The translations under genes were made by a program, and so were the position numbers. The notes below the pieces were generated by a model. It was not told where the DNA came from and did not search any database. It worked only from the letters and a program-made list of their open reading frames with translations. Positions 48,024-57,684 of a stretch of DNA of 64,000 nt are shown piece after piece (the stretch's first letter is position 1; every line of letters starts with the position of its first letter). Location: assembly GCF_024172095.1 (NCBI RefSeq), contig NZ_JAMZDX010000007.1, positions 1 through 64,000 on the forward strand. The letters run 5' to 3'. The stretch comes from Kitasatospora cinereorecta. Lineage in GTDB: Bacteria > Actinomycetota > Actinomycetes > Streptomycetales > Streptomycetaceae.

Positions 48024-49181
48024 TCACCGGGCGGGGGGCGGGTCGACGGTGAAGAGCTGCTCCTCGACGTGGTCCAGACCAACGCGGAGGGCGCCCATGG
48101 CGACGACCTCGCTGCCGAGGGCGGCGAGGGCGACCTCGGGGGCGCGGAGGGTGTAGAGGGAGAGCTGTTCGCGCAGCGGTTCGAGGACGCCGTCGAGGCC
48201 GGCGGCCCAGCCGCCGACCACGACGAGTTCGGGGTCGAGGGCGAGGACCAGCGCGGTGACGTCGTGGACGAGGCGGCGCAGGAAGCGGTCGGTGGCGACC
48301 CGGGCGACCTCGTCGCCCTCGCGGGCGAGCCGCAGGACGCGGGCGACGGCGGCCTCGTCCAGCGGGTCGAGGGGCTTGCCGGTGGTCGAGAGCAGCCGCT
48401 CGGGGGTGGCCTCCTGGCCGAGCAGGTGCAGGGCGCCGATCTCGCCGGCGGCGCCGCCGAAACCGCGGTGCAGCCGGCCGCCGATGAGGGAGCCGGCGCC
48501 GGGGCTGAGTCCGGCCATCACGAACACCACGTCGCCCTTGCCGACCGCGGCGCCCTTCCAGTGCTCGGCGATGGCGGCGAGGTTGGCGTCGTTCTCGATG
48601 ACGACGGGGCAGCGGAAGGAGCGGCGGAGCCGGGCGCCGAGGTCGAGGCCGGTCCAGCCGGGCATGGCGGTGCCGAGGCGGACGGTCCCGTCCCGGTCGA
48701 CGATGCCGGGGGTGCCGACGGCGACCGACCACAGGCTGTCCCGGGAGACGCCCGCCTTGCGCAGGACCTCGGCGACGGTGGAGCGGACGACACCGAGGCG
48801 TTCCTCGGCGTCGAGGGTCTCGTCGGCCTCCTTGGCGTGGGTGGCGAGCACGTCGCCGGCCAGGTCGGCCAGGATGACCCGGATGTCGTGCACCCCGACC
48901 TCGATGCCGAGCACGTGTCCGGCCTCCGCGCGGAAGCGGAACCAGCGCGCCGGGCGTCCGCGTTGGCGGCCGGCCTCCTGCTGGGCCGGTTCGACCTCGG
49001 CGACCAGTCCGGACTCCACCAGCCCCTCGATCACGCCTTCGACGGTCGGCCGGGACAGGCCGGTGTCCCCGACGAGCTGGGTGAGCGTGACCGACTGGCC
49101 GTCACGCAGCGCCCGCAGGGTCACCGCCGCGTTGATCCTGCGCAGGAGCGAGGAGTCCCCTCCGGTGAGCCGATCCGCCAA
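48024..49181 (-). CDS. ROK-family transcriptional regulator
   Basis: A 385-residue NagC/XylR-type protein: N-terminal winged HTH (about 12-70, LRALRDGQSVTLTQLVGDTG, LSRPTVEGVIEGLVESGLVA) and a ROK sugar-kinase-like domain (about 85-380). The latter includes VLGIEVGVHDIRVILADLAG, VAVGTPGIVDRDG and a GGAAGEIGALH segment. The zinc-binding cysteine cluster of typical ROK kinases is absent, which fits a regulator. Start is TTG 49181 with GGAAGG eight bases before it. It probably represses carbohydrate genes outside the window. Confidence 0.85.
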   Translation of the reverse strand: MADRLTGGDSSLLRRINAAVTLRALRDGQSVTLTQLVGDTGLSRPTVEGVIEGLVESGLVAEVEPAQQEAGRQRGRPARWFRFRAEAGHVLGIEVGVHDIRVILADLAGDVLATHAKEADETLDAEERLGVVRSTVAEVLRKAGVSRDSLWSVAVGTPGIVDRDGTVRLGTAMPGWTGLDLGARLRRSFRCPVVIENDANLAAIAEHWKGAAVGKGDVVFVMAGLSPGAGSLIGGRLHRGFGGAAGEIGALHLLGQEATPERLLSTTGKPLDPLDEAAVARVLRLAREGDEVARVATDRFLRRLVHDVTALVLALDPELVVVGGWAAGLDGVLEPLREQLSLYTLRAPEVALAALGSEVVAMGALRVGLDHVEEQLFTVDPPPAR

Positions 49182-49535
49182 GTCGCTGCCTTCCGCCGTC
49201 GCGCGACGTCCGTGGCGCGCGGTGCCGTGTGCACGGGCCCGCCGGGACGGCGTCGCCGCCGGCCGGCCCGGGAGTGGTGGCCCGTTCCGGGGCACGGCAC
49301 GGTGCCGCGTCGCGACCCGGGGGCGTCAGCCGGATCGTACTCGGGCGCCCCCGCGGCCGCGAGCATCTCCGCAGCTCATCACGGCTTCGGTATCGAACCG
49401 GTACGTGATCCGTGATCACGCGGTGACGCGCGGGCGTCGAAGCGCCGACGCCTCGCGCGGCGGCGGCCGACCGGGTCCTGCGACGCGAGGCCTGGGCGGA
49501 CACCGGCACCGGTCCGTCCGCTCTATGCTGCGGGC

Positions 49536-50219
49536 ATGCCGAACTCGACGACCGTCCGTCAGCCGGCCGCGCCCACCGGCGCGGACACCGCCTTCGTACG
49601 GGAGCACACCAGCCCGGCGCCCGTACCGTCCGTGCCGGAGGTCCGGCTGCACATGGCCGAGGACGCCATCGCGCTGTGGGAGACCACCGAGTCGGCACGC
49701 GGCGAGATCGGGCTGCCGCCGCCGTTCTGGGCGTTCGCCTGGGCGGGCGGGGTGGCGGTGGCCCGGTACGTACTGGACCACCCGGAGACGGTGGCCGGGA
49801 AGTCCGTCCTCGACCTGGCCGCCGGGTCGGGCCTGGTCGGCATCGCGGCCGCGCTGCGCGGCGCCGCGTCCGTACGGGCCGCCGAGATCGACGCGTACGC
49901 GGTGGCGGCGATCGAGGTGAACGCGGTGGCGAACGGCGTCCGGGTGGACGCGGCGGTCGAGGACCTGCTGGACGGCGACGGCGCCCCGGCGCAGGTGGTG
50001 CTCGCCGGCGACGTGTTCTACGAACGGGCGATGGCCGCACGCTTCCTGCCCTTCCTGGAGCGGGCCAGGGCCCGCGGCGCCCGGGTGATCGTCGGCGACC
50101 CCGGCCGCAAGTACCTGCCGCGCGAACGCTTCACCGCGCTGGCCGCGCACGAGGTGCCGGTGGTCGCCGACCTGGAGGACACCGCGCTGAAGACAACCAC
50201 CGTCTGGGAACTGCTCTGA
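49536..50219 (+). CDS. Class I SAM-dependent methyltransferase
   Basis: A 227-residue enzyme with the Rossmann motifs in order: motif I VLDLAAGSGLVGIAAALRGA, acidic motif II VRAAEIDAYAVAAIEVNAVA, and a motif III/IV region QVVLAGDVFYERAMAARFLP. The EV.LHMAEDAIALWETTE start and PPPFWAFAWAGG block resemble the nicotinamide N-methyltransferase/METTL-like (Nnt1) group that often modifies proteins or small amines. Acceptor unknown. ATG 49536. Transcribed away from the ROK regulator and ahead of the acetyltransferase. Confidence 0.85.
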   Translation: MPNSTTVRQPAAPTGADTAFVREHTSPAPVPSVPEVRLHMAEDAIALWETTESARGEIGLPPPFWAFAWAGGVAVARYVLDHPETVAGKSVLDLAAGSGLVGIAAALRGAASVRAAEIDAYAVAAIEVNAVANGVRVDAAVEDLLDGDGAPAQVVLAGDVFYERAMAARFLPFLERARARGARVIVGDPGRKYLPRERFTALAAHEVPVVADLEDTALKTTTVWELL

Positions 50220-50280
50220 GCAGGTGTCCGCGGGCCGGAATTCCCGGCGCCGGCTGCGCCCCCGCTGCTAGACAGGCCCG

Positions 50281-50706
50281 ATGAACGATCTTGTGATCCG
50301 TACCGCGACCGTCGACGAGATCCCCGCGCTGCTGGCGTTCTGGGCCGGGGCCGCCGAGGGCGCCAGCATCACCGACGACCCCGACGGCCTCGCCCGGCTG
50401 ATCACCCGCGACCCGGAGGCGCTGATCGTCGCCGAGCGCGGCGGCCGGATCGCGGGCACCGTGATCGCCGGCTACGACGGCTGGCGCTGCCACCTCTACC
50501 GGCTCGCCGTCGACCCGGAGCAGCGCCGCCGGGGCATCGCCCGCAGCCTGCTCGACGCCGCCCACGAGCGCTTCGTCCGCCTCGGCGGGCGCCGGGCCGA
50601 CGCGATGGTCCTCGACCACAACGAACTCGGGCAGAGCGCCTGGCTCGCCGCCGGTTACGGCCGCGAGGAGCAGTGGCGCCGCTGGGTCAGGCCGCTCGAC
50701 GCATGA
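50281..50706 (+). CDS. GNAT-family N-acetyltransferase
   Basis: A 141-residue GNAT domain. The acetyl-CoA loop is LAVDPEQRRRGIARSLLDAA (about residues 78-97) and LGGRRADAMVLDHNELGQSA forms the C-terminal part. The YGREEQWRRWV ending is typical of small-molecule or ribosomal-protein acetyltransferases. Its stop overlaps the start of the next gene by four bases (ATGA at 50703), so both are translated together. Substrate unknown. Confidence 0.85.
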   Translation: MNDLVIRTATVDEIPALLAFWAGAAEGASITDDPDGLARLITRDPEALIVAERGGRIAGTVIAGYDGWRCHLYRLAVDPEQRRRGIARSLLDAAHERFVRLGGRRADAMVLDHNELGQSAWLAAGYGREEQWRRWVRPLDA

Positions 50707-51281
50707 CCGGGACCGACGTCGGCGGTGCGACCGGGCGCCCCGGCCTGCTCGTCGTCAGCGGGCCGCCGGGGGCGGGCAAGACGACGCTGGCGCACGCGCT
50801 CGCCGAGGCGCTCGGCCGGCCGCTGGTCTGCCGGGACGAGCTCAAGGAACGGATGGCCGCTGAGGCCTCGGGCCTGACGGACGACCTGGACCGCGAGGCG
50901 TACCGGGAGTTCTTCCGGATGCTCCGTGAGCTGCTGGAGTCGCAGACGGGCGTGGTTGCCGAGGCCGCCTTCCAGGACCGGCTGTGGCGTCCCGGCCTGG
51001 CGCCGCTGCTGGACCTGTGCGACCTGCGGGTGGTGCGCTGTCTCGTCGACCCCGAGGTGGCCCGGCAGCGCATCGCCCGGCGGGCCGTGGAGGATCCGGC
51101 GCGGGCCGTCCACGCCGACGCCGAGCTGTTGCGCCGCATCGACGGGGGCGAGCGGCCGATCGAGTCGTGGGTCCCGATCGCGCTCGACGCGCCGTGCCTG
51201 ACGGTGGACACCACCCGGAGGTGGGAGCCCTCGTTGGCACGGATCGTCGAGTTCGCGGCGCGGGTTGGAGCCGCCGGGTAG
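50703..51281 (+). CDS. P-loop kinase-like ATPase (AAA family small kinase)
   Basis: A 192-residue nucleotide kinase-like protein with Walker A GPPGAGKTT at about residue 19-27, the lid-like basic segment VARQRIARRAVEDPARAV and a C-terminal VDTTRRWEPSLARIVEF. It resembles chloramphenicol phosphotransferase/zeta-like or cytidylate-type kinases, but no residue set fixes the substrate. ATG 50703 overlaps the acetyltransferase stop, so the pair likely modifies one compound or works in one stress response. It ends six bases before the convergent enoyl-reductase-like gene. Confidence 0.75.
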   Translation: MTGTDVGGATGRPGLLVVSGPPGAGKTTLAHALAEALGRPLVCRDELKERMAAEASGLTDDLDREAYREFFRMLRELLESQTGVVAEAAFQDRLWRPGLAPLLDLCDLRVVRCLVDPEVARQRIARRAVEDPARAVHADAELLRRIDGGERPIESWVPIALDAPCLTVDTTRRWEPSLARIVEFAARVGAAG

Positions 51282-51286
51282 CCGGG

Positions 51287-52501
51287 TCAGGAGCGGCGGC
51301 GCGGGCCGGGGGCATCGGTGGGCGGGGTGTCGAGGACGGTGAACGAGATGCCCGCCTTGCTCAGACGGTCGATCAGGGCCGGTCCCATGGCGGCGGCGGT
51401 GGTGAGCTGGCCGGCGGTGGGCGGCAGTTCGTCGAAGGCGAGGCAGAGCGCGCTCTCGGAGAGGATCTTGGCGGTTTCGCCGTAGCCCGGGTCGCCGCCG
51501 GAGACCTCGGTGACCACGCGCTGCCCGTCGCTCTCACCGACGAACCTGACGGTGAACCAGGACCGCGCCCGCAGCTCCTCGCTCGGCCCCTGGCCCGGAC
51601 GGTGCAGCGCGGACATCGCCCGCCGCAGCGGCGGCAGCTGGGCGGCGAGGGCGACCACCGCCAGCCCGGCGGTGACCGCGACCGCCACCGGCAGCCACTT
51701 GACGGCGGCGTAGTGCCCGTAGCGGAAGTCCGGTCCGTACGCGGGGAGGGCCGCCGCCGAGCGGGCGACGATCTGCGGGTCGACGGCCGGCATCGGCAGC
51801 ACCCACGCGCGGGCGTCCCGGGAGCGGCGCGGCGGGCCGAAGACCACGGCCGCCCGCCGGTCGGCCGGCCGGGGCTCGACCGCCTGCCGTTCCCGGGCGG
51901 CTCGCAGCATCGCCCGGGGGCGGGAGAAGGCCAGGAGGACGGACGCGAAGGTGCCGCCGGAGATCGACCCGCCCGCCCGGACGAACCCCTGCACCGACAT
52001 CGGCGAACCGGGCGGCAGCTGACCGACCGTGAACAGCGCACCCAGGTCCGCCGGGACCGAGTCGAAGCCGCACGCGTGCACCAGCCGGGCGCCGGTCTCC
52101 ACCGCCCGGGCGTGGTGGCGGACGTACATCAGGTCGATGAACTCCGGTTCGCCGGTGAGGTCCACGTAGTCCGTCCCGGCGTCCGCGCAGGCCGCGACCA
52201 GCGGCTCGCCGTGGTGGAGGTACGGGCCGACCGTGGTGATCACCACCCGGGTCGACGCCGCCACCTCGCGCAGCGACACCGGGTCGGCGGCGTCCGCCCG
52301 CAGCAGCGGCAGCTCCGCGCACGCCGGGTCGATGGCCGCCAGGCGGGCGCGCAGCTGCTCCAGCTTCGCCGGGTTGCGGCCCGCCACCGCCCAGCGGCAG
52401 CCGGCCGGCACGTTGCGGGCCAGGTACTCGGCGGTCAGCCCGCCGGTGAACCCGGTGGCACCGAACAGGACGAGGTCGTACGGGCGGGGCTGCGCGGGCA
52501 T
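51287..52501 (-). CDS. Saccharopine dehydrogenase-like / trans-acting enoyl reductase family protein
   Basis: A 404-residue oxidoreductase with an N-terminal NAD(P)-binding fold (LVLFGATGFTGGLTAEYLAR, RWAVAGRNPAKLEQLRA) and the family blocks TRVVITTVGPYLHHGEPLVA, DYVDLTGEPEFIDLMY and ACGFDSVPADLGALF. The same architecture is found in mycobacterial Rv2953 (trans-acting enoyl reductase) and in eukaryotic saccharopine dehydrogenase-like proteins. C-terminal hydrophobic segment (about 280-300, PVAVAVTAGLAVVALAAQLP) suggests membrane association. Substrate unknown. Start ATG 52501. Confidence 0.85.
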   Translation of the reverse strand: MPAQPRPYDLVLFGATGFTGGLTAEYLARNVPAGCRWAVAGRNPAKLEQLRARLAAIDPACAELPLLRADAADPVSLREVAASTRVVITTVGPYLHHGEPLVAACADAGTDYVDLTGEPEFIDLMYVRHHARAVETGARLVHACGFDSVPADLGALFTVGQLPPGSPMSVQGFVRAGGSISGGTFASVLLAFSRPRAMLRAARERQAVEPRPADRRAAVVFGPPRRSRDARAWVLPMPAVDPQIVARSAAALPAYGPDFRYGHYAAVKWLPVAVAVTAGLAVVALAAQLPPLRRAMSALHRPGQGPSEELRARSWFTVRFVGESDGQRVVTEVSGGDPGYGETAKILSESALCLAFDELPPTAGQLTTAAAMGPALIDRLSKAGISFTVLDTPPTDAPGPRRRS

Positions 52502-52615
52502 GCCGGTTCCCTACTGGGCTGCTGGGCTACTGGGCGGTAATGAGGTGGATGCCCACGCTAGAGAGCCGCTCGCGACGGTGTCAACGGGTTGCCCGTACGA
52601 CCGGTCGGGAGATGG

Positions 52616-53140
52616 TCAGGACACGGTCAGCGTGCCGGTCATGTTCGGGTGGATGGTGCATTTGAACGGGTACGGGCCGGACTTCGCCGGGGCCGTGATG
52701 CTCGTCGACTGGCCGGGCGCGAGCGTGCCGGTGTCGAAGGCGCCGCTGGTGGTGGAGGTGAGGGTGTGCGCGGTCGAGTCCTGGTTGGTCACGGTGACCT
52801 TGGCGCCCGGCGCGACGGTGAACGTCGACGGATGGAAGGCGAAGTCCTTGATGATGACCACCATCGCCGGGCCACCGCTCGCGGAGCCGGACGCCGATCC
52901 TGAGGGGGAGCCGGAGGCCGAGGCGGAGCCCGAACCGGACGGTGATGCGGAGGCCGCAGGCGACGCGGAGCCGGTGGCCGCCGGGGACGGGCTGGTGGTG
53001 GCGGCCGGAGACGTCGTGGTCGACGTGCTCTTGCTGCTGGAGCACGCCGCCAGCAGCGCCGCGACCGCCGCACCGCCCGCACCGCGCAGCAACTGCCGCC
53101 GGGTCGGAGCCGAGACCGTACCGAGGTGCCGCTCGCCCAT
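52616..53140 (-). CDS. Cupredoxin-domain lipoprotein (blue copper-like)
   Basis: A 174-residue exported protein. A Tat-like twin arginine (RR at 14-15, RRQLLRGAGG) leads into a lipobox LLAAC with Cys33. A low-complexity Ser/Ala/Gly linker (about 34-95) follows, then a plastocyanin-like domain. The four type 1 copper ligands are visible: His in STAHTLTST, Cys161, His164 and Met167 (FKCTIHPNM). It should be a membrane-anchored electron carrier or copper buffer outside the cell. ATG 53140 is preferred; the frame extends upstream to 53227 but with no sensible signal. Confidence 0.87.
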   Translation of the reverse strand: MGERHLGTVSAPTRRQLLRGAGGAAVAALLAACSSSKSTSTTTSPAATTSPSPAATGSASPAASASPSGSGSASASGSPSGSASGSASGGPAMVVIIKDFAFHPSTFTVAPGAKVTVTNQDSTAHTLTSTTSGAFDTGTLAPGQSTSITAPAKSGPYPFKCTIHPNMTGTLTVS

Positions 53141-53302
53141 CAACGCCCCATCTCTCTCACCCGCCCGACCGACCGGGCGGCCGAGGGACAGACTGGGCCA
53201 TGACGAGCCCCGGCCGGGGGCGCACACGCCCGGTCCGGGCGGTGAGTCACCCGGACGGGTGCGGTGGCGGTGGCTCAGGGGAGCGGGCTCAGGTAGGCGG
53301 GC

Positions 53303-54034
53303 TCAGGGAAGCGGGGCGAAACGGGCGGCGAAGGCGTCAGCGTCCCACGTGCCGCCGAGTGCGGGGGCGAGCGACGCCCGCGCGATCGTGCGGAAGGGTT
53401 CGCCGCCCTCGGCGGCGGCCCCGTGCGGGAGGGCACCGAGCAGCGGCACCCCGGCGACGTCCGGGAGATCGGCGAGGTTGCAGCGGGCGGCCAGATCGGG
53501 GTCGGCCGGCCAGGAACCGATCACGATGCCGCGCGCGGACAGGCCGCGGGCCCGCAGCGCCTCCATGGTGAGTGCGGTGGTGTTCAGTGTGCCGAGACCG
53601 GCCGCGACCACCACCAGGACCTCGGCCGCCACCCCCAGGGCGGCCGTCGCCAGCGCCGCGTCGGCGAGGGTGTGCCCCTGCTCGTCGTAGCGGACCAGCA
53701 GGCCGCCCGCCCCCTCGGCGAGCACCGTGTCGTGACGCTCCGCCAGCTCGGCGACCGCCTCCGCGACCTGCTTCGGGCCGACCGTCGGCATCCCCGCACG
53801 GCGGGCGGCCGTGTCCGGCGCCAGCGGCTCCGGGTAGCGCGCCAGCTCCGCCGTCGCCACCTGCGGCCCCGCCAGGCGGACGACCTCCGCCGCGTCGCCG
53901 GGCTCGCCCGGCGCGACACCGGTCTGGCCCGGCTTCAGCACCGCCACCCGGGGCCCCGCCAGGGCGGCCACGGCGGCGGTCACCACGGTCTTGCCGACCT
54001 CGGTGCCGGTGCCGGTGACGAACAGGACGGTCAT
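53303..54034 (-). CDS. bioD: Dethiobiotin synthetase
   Basis: A 243-residue enzyme with the P-loop [12 protein letters not shown] (residues 5-16), [24 protein letters not shown] and [12 protein letters not shown]. It closes the ureido ring of dethiobiotin from diaminopelargonate, CO2 and ATP. ATG 54034 has GAAGGAACCCAAG in front. It is the last of the three biotin genes here, separated from bioA by 250 bases that hold a repeat (54105-54279). Complete by length. Confidence 0.93.
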   Translation of the reverse strand: MTVLFVTGTGTEVGKTVVTAAVAALAGPRVAVLKPGQTGVAPGEPGDAAEVVRLAGPQVATAELARYPEPLAPDTAARRAGMPTVGPKQVAEAVAELAERHDTVLAEGAGGLLVRYDEQGHTLADAALATAALGVAAEVLVVVAAGLGTLNTTALTMEALRARGLSARGIVIGSWPADPDLAARCNLADLPDVAGVPLLGALPHGAAAEGGEPFRTIARASLAPALGGTWDADAFAARFAPLP

Positions 54035-54067
54035 CTTGGGTTCCTTCACAAGTGCGGTTGACAACAG

Positions 54068-54279
54068 CAGGGGCGCGGGGAACTGCGCGAAGCGGAGGGA
54101 CGCGGGCGGATACTCCGGAACGTTGCCGGGTGCACCGGCTGCCCTGCCGCTACGCGCAGTTCTCCGCGCCCGTGGGGTTCACGTGAATTTCGCGGTCACG
54201 GGCGGACACTCCGGAACGTTGCCGGGTGCACCGGCTGCCCTGCCGCTGCGCGCAGTTCCCCGCGCCCCTGGGGTTCACC
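54068..54279. repeat. 96-base-spaced direct repeat with an inverted partner between bioD and bioA
   Basis: A unit of about 79 bases starting GGGCGGATACTCCGGAACGT occurs at 54105-54183 and again at 54201-54279 with only a few differences. Each copy ends in GCGCAGTTCCCCGCGCCC (one base different in the first copy). At 54068-54089 the same end is found inverted (CAGGGGCGCGGGGAACTGCG). This short GC-rich element is of the kind dispersed in many Streptomyces intergenic regions. It could fold into a long hairpin between bioA and bioD. Confidence 0.8.
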
Positions 54280-54284
54280 TTGGT

Positions 54285-55577
54285 TTACGAGGTCTGGGCT
54301 GCGGCCAGGACGCCCTCGCAGATGCGGGCGACGTCCGCGTCCTCGGTGATGTACGGCGGCATGGTGTAGATCAGGTCGCGGAACGGCCGCAACCACACCC
54401 CGGCCTCCGCGGCCGCCGCCGTGGCGGCCCGCATGTCGACGGGGTGGTCGAGCTGCACCACGCCGATCGCGCCGAGCACCCGGACGTCCCGGACGCCGGG
54501 GAGGTCGGCGGCGGCCGCGAGGCCGTCCCGCAGGCCGGTTTCGATGCGCTTGATGTCGACCTGCCAGTCCTGGCGGAGCAGGAGGTCGAGGGAGGCGTTG
54601 GCGACGGCGGCGGCGAGCGGGTTGCCCATGAAGGTGGGGCCGTGGGCGAGGACGGGGAGCCGGCCGCGGCTGATGCCGTCGGCGACGCGCGGGGTGCAGA
54701 GGGTGGCGGCCATGGTGAGGTAGCCGCCGGTGAGGGCCTTGCCGAGGCAGAGGACGTCGGGGGAGAGGCCGGCGTGGTCGGCGGCGAAGAGTTCGCCGGT
54801 GCGGCCGAAGCCGGTGGCGATCTCGTCGAAGACGAGCAGGACGTCGTGCCGGTCGCACAGTTCGCGCAGCAGCCGCAGGTACGCGGGGGAGTGGAAGCGC
54901 ATGCCGCCGGCGCCCTGGACGACGGGTTCGACGATGACGGCGGCCAGCTCGTCGGCGTGACGTTCGATCAGGTCGGCGAGGTGGTCGGCGTACGCCGGGT
55001 CGAGCGGGGCGTCGAAGCCGGCGGGGGGCTCGTCGGCGAAGAGCTGCTGGGGCAGGACGCCGGTCCACAGGGCGTGCATGCCGCCGTCGGGGTCGCAGAC
55101 GGACATCGGGTGGAAGGTGTCGCCGTGGTAGCCGCCGCGCCAGGTGAGCAGGCGGCGCTTGGCCGGGCGGCCGAGCGACTGCCAGTACTGGAGGCACATC
55201 TTGACGGCGACCTCGACGGAGACCGAGCCGGAGTCGGCGAGGAAGACGTGCTGCAGCGGTTCGGGGGTGATCTCGACCAGCCGGGCGGCGAGGCGGACGG
55301 CGGGCTCGTGGGTGAGCCCGCCGAACATCACGTGGCTCATCCGGCCGAGCTGGGCGCGGACCGCCTCGTCCAGCTCGGGGTGGCCGTACCCGTGGATGGC
55401 GGCCCACCAGGAGGACATGCCGTCCACGAGTTCGCGGTGCCCGGCGACCGGCTCGGCGAGCCGGAGCCGGACACCGGAGGCGGACTCGACCACGAACGGC
55501 TCCACGGCGCCGGGCATCGGCGCGTACGGGTGCCAGACGTGGGCGCGGTCCAGGTCGAGCAGGGTGCGGGTGTCCAT
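54285..55577 (-). CDS. bioA: Adenosylmethionine--8-amino-7-oxononanoate aminotransferase
   Basis: A 430-residue PLP enzyme of class III. It opens [39 protein letters not shown] and [13 protein letters not shown] are family blocks. The cofactor Asp is in [19 protein letters not shown] and the Schiff-base lysine in [11 protein letters not shown]. It makes diaminopelargonic acid in biotin synthesis. ATG 55577 shares its A with the bioB stop (TGATG), so the two are translationally coupled. The frame extends back through bioB, but that part is shadow. Confidence 0.94.
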   Translation of the reverse strand: MDTRTLLDLDRAHVWHPYAPMPGAVEPFVVESASGVRLRLAEPVAGHRELVDGMSSWWAAIHGYGHPELDEAVRAQLGRMSHVMFGGLTHEPAVRLAARLVEITPEPLQHVFLADSGSVSVEVAVKMCLQYWQSLGRPAKRRLLTWRGGYHGDTFHPMSVCDPDGGMHALWTGVLPQQLFADEPPAGFDAPLDPAYADHLADLIERHADELAAVIVEPVVQGAGGMRFHSPAYLRLLRELCDRHDVLLVFDEIATGFGRTGELFAADHAGLSPDVLCLGKALTGGYLTMAATLCTPRVADGISRGRLPVLAHGPTFMGNPLAAAVANASLDLLLRQDWQVDIKRIETGLRDGLAAAADLPGVRDVRVLGAIGVVQLDHPVDMRAATAAAAEAGVWLRPFRDLIYTMPPYITEDADVARICEGVLAAAQTS

Positions 55578-56821
55578 CAGGCGTTGGGGGCCAGCTCGGT
55601 GCCGGCGCCGCGGCGGCGCACCCGGACCAGGTCGGTGCGGGCGTCGTCGGTGAGCGCCTCCTCGGCGGCGTCGACCACCTCGGCGGCCTCGGCGACCGCA
55701 GCGGTGTCCGCGTCCGCGTGCCCGCCGCAGACGGAACCGCAGCCGCCACCGCCGCAGGCGTGCCCGTCGCCCTCGGCGCTGTCGCCGCAGACCGAGCCGC
55801 AGCCGCCGGCGGCCGCCGCGCGGTCGGCGGGCAGGGTGCGCTCGTCGGCGCCCTCGATCTCGAACCCGGCGTCCTTGATCATGTCGAGGTCGGCCTGGCC
55901 GGCCTGGCCCTCGCTGGTCAGGTAGTCGCCGAGGAAGATGGAGTTGGCGATGTGCAGGCCGAGCGGCTGCATGCTGCGCAGGTGGACCTCGCGGCCGCCG
56001 GCGATCCGGACCTCGACGTCGGGGCAGACGAAGCGGACCATGGCGAGGATGCGCAGGCAGCGCTGCGGGGTGAGGTTCCACTCCTTGGCGAGCGGGGTGC
56101 CCTCGAACGGGATGAGGAAGTTGACCGGCACCGAGTCGGAGCCGAGGTCGCGCAGCGCGAAGACCACGTCGACCAGGTCCTCGTCGCTCTCGCCCATGCC
56201 GGCGATCAGGCCGGAGCAGGCGGAAAGGCCCGCGCCGTGCGCCTTGGTGACGGTGTCCACCCGGTCCGCGTAGGTGTGGGTGGTGGTGATGTCGCCGTAC
56301 GTGGCCTCGGAGGTGTTGAGGTTGTGGTTGTAGGCGTCGGCGCCGGCCGCCTTCAGCCGCTCGGCCTGGTTGTCGGAGAGCAGGCCGAGGCAGGCGCACA
56401 CCTCGACCTTCTCGTCCGCGTCCTTGATGGCGGCGATGGTGTCGGCGACCCGGTCGATGTCACGGTCCGTCGGGCCGCGGCCGCTGGCGACCAGGCAGAC
56501 CCGCTTGGCGCCGCCCGCCACACCGGCGGCGGCGGCCTCGGCGGCCTGCTCGGGCTTCAGCCAGGTGTACTTGAGGATCTCCGCCTTCGAGCCGAGGCGC
56601 TGCGAGCAGTAGTTGCAGTCCTCCGGGCAGAGGCCGCTCTTCAGGTTGACCAGGTAGTTGAGCTTGACCCGCCGGCCGAACCACTGACGGCGGACCCGCC
56701 CGGCGGCCGCGACCACGTCGAGCAGCTCGTCGTCGGTGGTGGCGAGGACGGCCAGGGCCTCCTCGCGGGTGGGGAGTTCCCGGCGCAGGCCCTTGGCGGT
56801 GAGGGTGTCGAGCAGATCCAT
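55577..56821 (-). CDS. bioB: Biotin synthase with cysteine-rich C-terminal extension
   Basis: A 414-residue radical-SAM enzyme. The SAM cluster motif CPEDCNYC uses Cys65, Cys69 and Cys72. [30 protein letters not shown] and [15 protein letters not shown] are standard BioB blocks. The [2Fe-2S] sulfur-donor site uses downstream Cys and an Arg ([15 protein letters not shown]). Typical BioB is 320-350 residues. Here about 79 more residues follow (from 336), with five cysteines in two CGSVCG repeats and an acidic helix. First gene of the biotin set; overlaps bioA by one base. Confidence 0.94.
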   Translation of the reverse strand: MDLLDTLTAKGLRRELPTREEALAVLATTDDELLDVVAAAGRVRRQWFGRRVKLNYLVNLKSGLCPEDCNYCSQRLGSKAEILKYTWLKPEQAAEAAAAGVAGGAKRVCLVASGRGPTDRDIDRVADTIAAIKDADEKVEVCACLGLLSDNQAERLKAAGADAYNHNLNTSEATYGDITTTHTYADRVDTVTKAHGAGLSACSGLIAGMGESDEDLVDVVFALRDLGSDSVPVNFLIPFEGTPLAKEWNLTPQRCLRILAMVRFVCPDVEVRIAGGREVHLRSMQPLGLHIANSIFLGDYLTSEGQAGQADLDMIKDAGFEIEGADERTLPADRAAAAGGCGSVCGDSAEGDGHACGGGGCGSVCGGHADADTAAVAEAAEVVDAAEEALTDDARTDLVRVRRRGAGTELAPNA

Positions 56822-56988
56822 GCGCCTGATCCTGCCCGGCTGGCCTCGACTTTCGCCAGAGGGAACCGACCAGAAGATCCGCGCGAAGGTGTGCGAGTTG
56901 TCACAGTGTCGCCGCTCTGGGTAGTGGCGCAGGTCACGTGCGCCCCCAGCGGAGGGATCCGTCGGATCAGATGCTTACAATCTGCGCC

Positions 56989-57684
56989 ATGACCACTCGT
57001 CGCCCTGGGCGGCACCGGATAGCCGTCTGGTGCGCCGTCGCAGGCGTGGCCGCGGGCGGTGCCTGGGCGGTCTCCCGGCCGAACCCGGGGGACCTGCTGC
57101 CCGGCCTCGGGCCCACCAGCACCACGCCGTCCGCCGCCGCGCCCGCCTCCGGCGCGCCCGATCTCCAGGCGCTGACGGAGGCTCAGGCGTTCACCGCCGA
57201 GCGCTACTTCCCGGCCCAGCGCGCCGTCGACCAGGACGGCTACAAGGCCCGCCGCACCGCCGCCCACCAGGGCGGCGACTGCGTCGAGACGCAGGCCGAC
57301 CGGGCCCACGACGCGCTCAAGGACCTGGGCTGCCAGGGCTACGTCGCCGTCGCGTTCACCCGGACCGACCAGCCGGTGGTCACCAGCGTGACCGTGCTGC
57401 GGTTCGCCGACGCGGGCGCCGCGGGCAAGGCGGAGCAGGCGCTCGGCGACAAGGTGCCGAGCTTCCTGTTCACCCTTCCGGACGGTTCGCCCGTCCCGGC
57501 CGCCACCCCGAGCAGCACCGCCAAGCCGATGCAGGCGGCGAAGCTCGCCCTGGCCGGGCACTACCTGACCGTCACCGTCTCCCGCTACGCCGACCAGCGC
57601 ACCGGTGCCACGCCCGACCAGGCGCTGGTGGAGTCGACCCGGGCCGCCGCGTACACCGCCCGGGTGCCGTTCGTCTGGATGTGA
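56989..57684 (+). CDS. Secreted or membrane-anchored hypothetical protein
   Basis: A 231-residue protein with an N-terminal signal or anchor (residues 9-28, HRIAVWCAVAGVAAGGAWAV), a Ser/Ala/Pro linker and a mixed alpha-beta domain with two cysteines (GGDCVETQ, DLGCQGYVAVAF). No family recognised; common in Streptomyces beside bioB. TACAAT at 56976-56981 is a good -10 hexamer seven bases before the ATG, so the transcript may be leaderless. Divergent from bioB, with 167 bases between. Confidence 0.75.
   Translation: MTTRRPGRHRIAVWCAVAGVAAGGAWAVSRPNPGDLLPGLGPTSTTPSAAAPASGAPDLQALTEAQAFTAERYFPAQRAVDQDGYKARRTAAHQGGDCVETQADRAHDALKDLGCQGYVAVAFTRTDQPVVTSVTVLRFADAGAAGKAEQALGDKVPSFLFTLPDGSPVPAATPSSTAKPMQAAKLALAGHYLTVTVSRYADQRTGATPDQALVESTRAAAYTARVPFVWM

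Noticed and set aside
50281-51281. GNAT plus P-loop kinase as a toxin-antitoxin pair
   Set aside because: The kinase is only generally zeta-like and the GNAT protein lacks the adjacent small HTH antitoxin seen with GNAT toxins; no evidence beyond four-base overlap.
53991-55925. A 644-codon plus-strand frame across bioD-bioA
   Set aside because: It is antisense to two well-recognised biotin genes; its composition (Gly/Glu/Val-rich, no motifs) is the normal GC-rich shadow.
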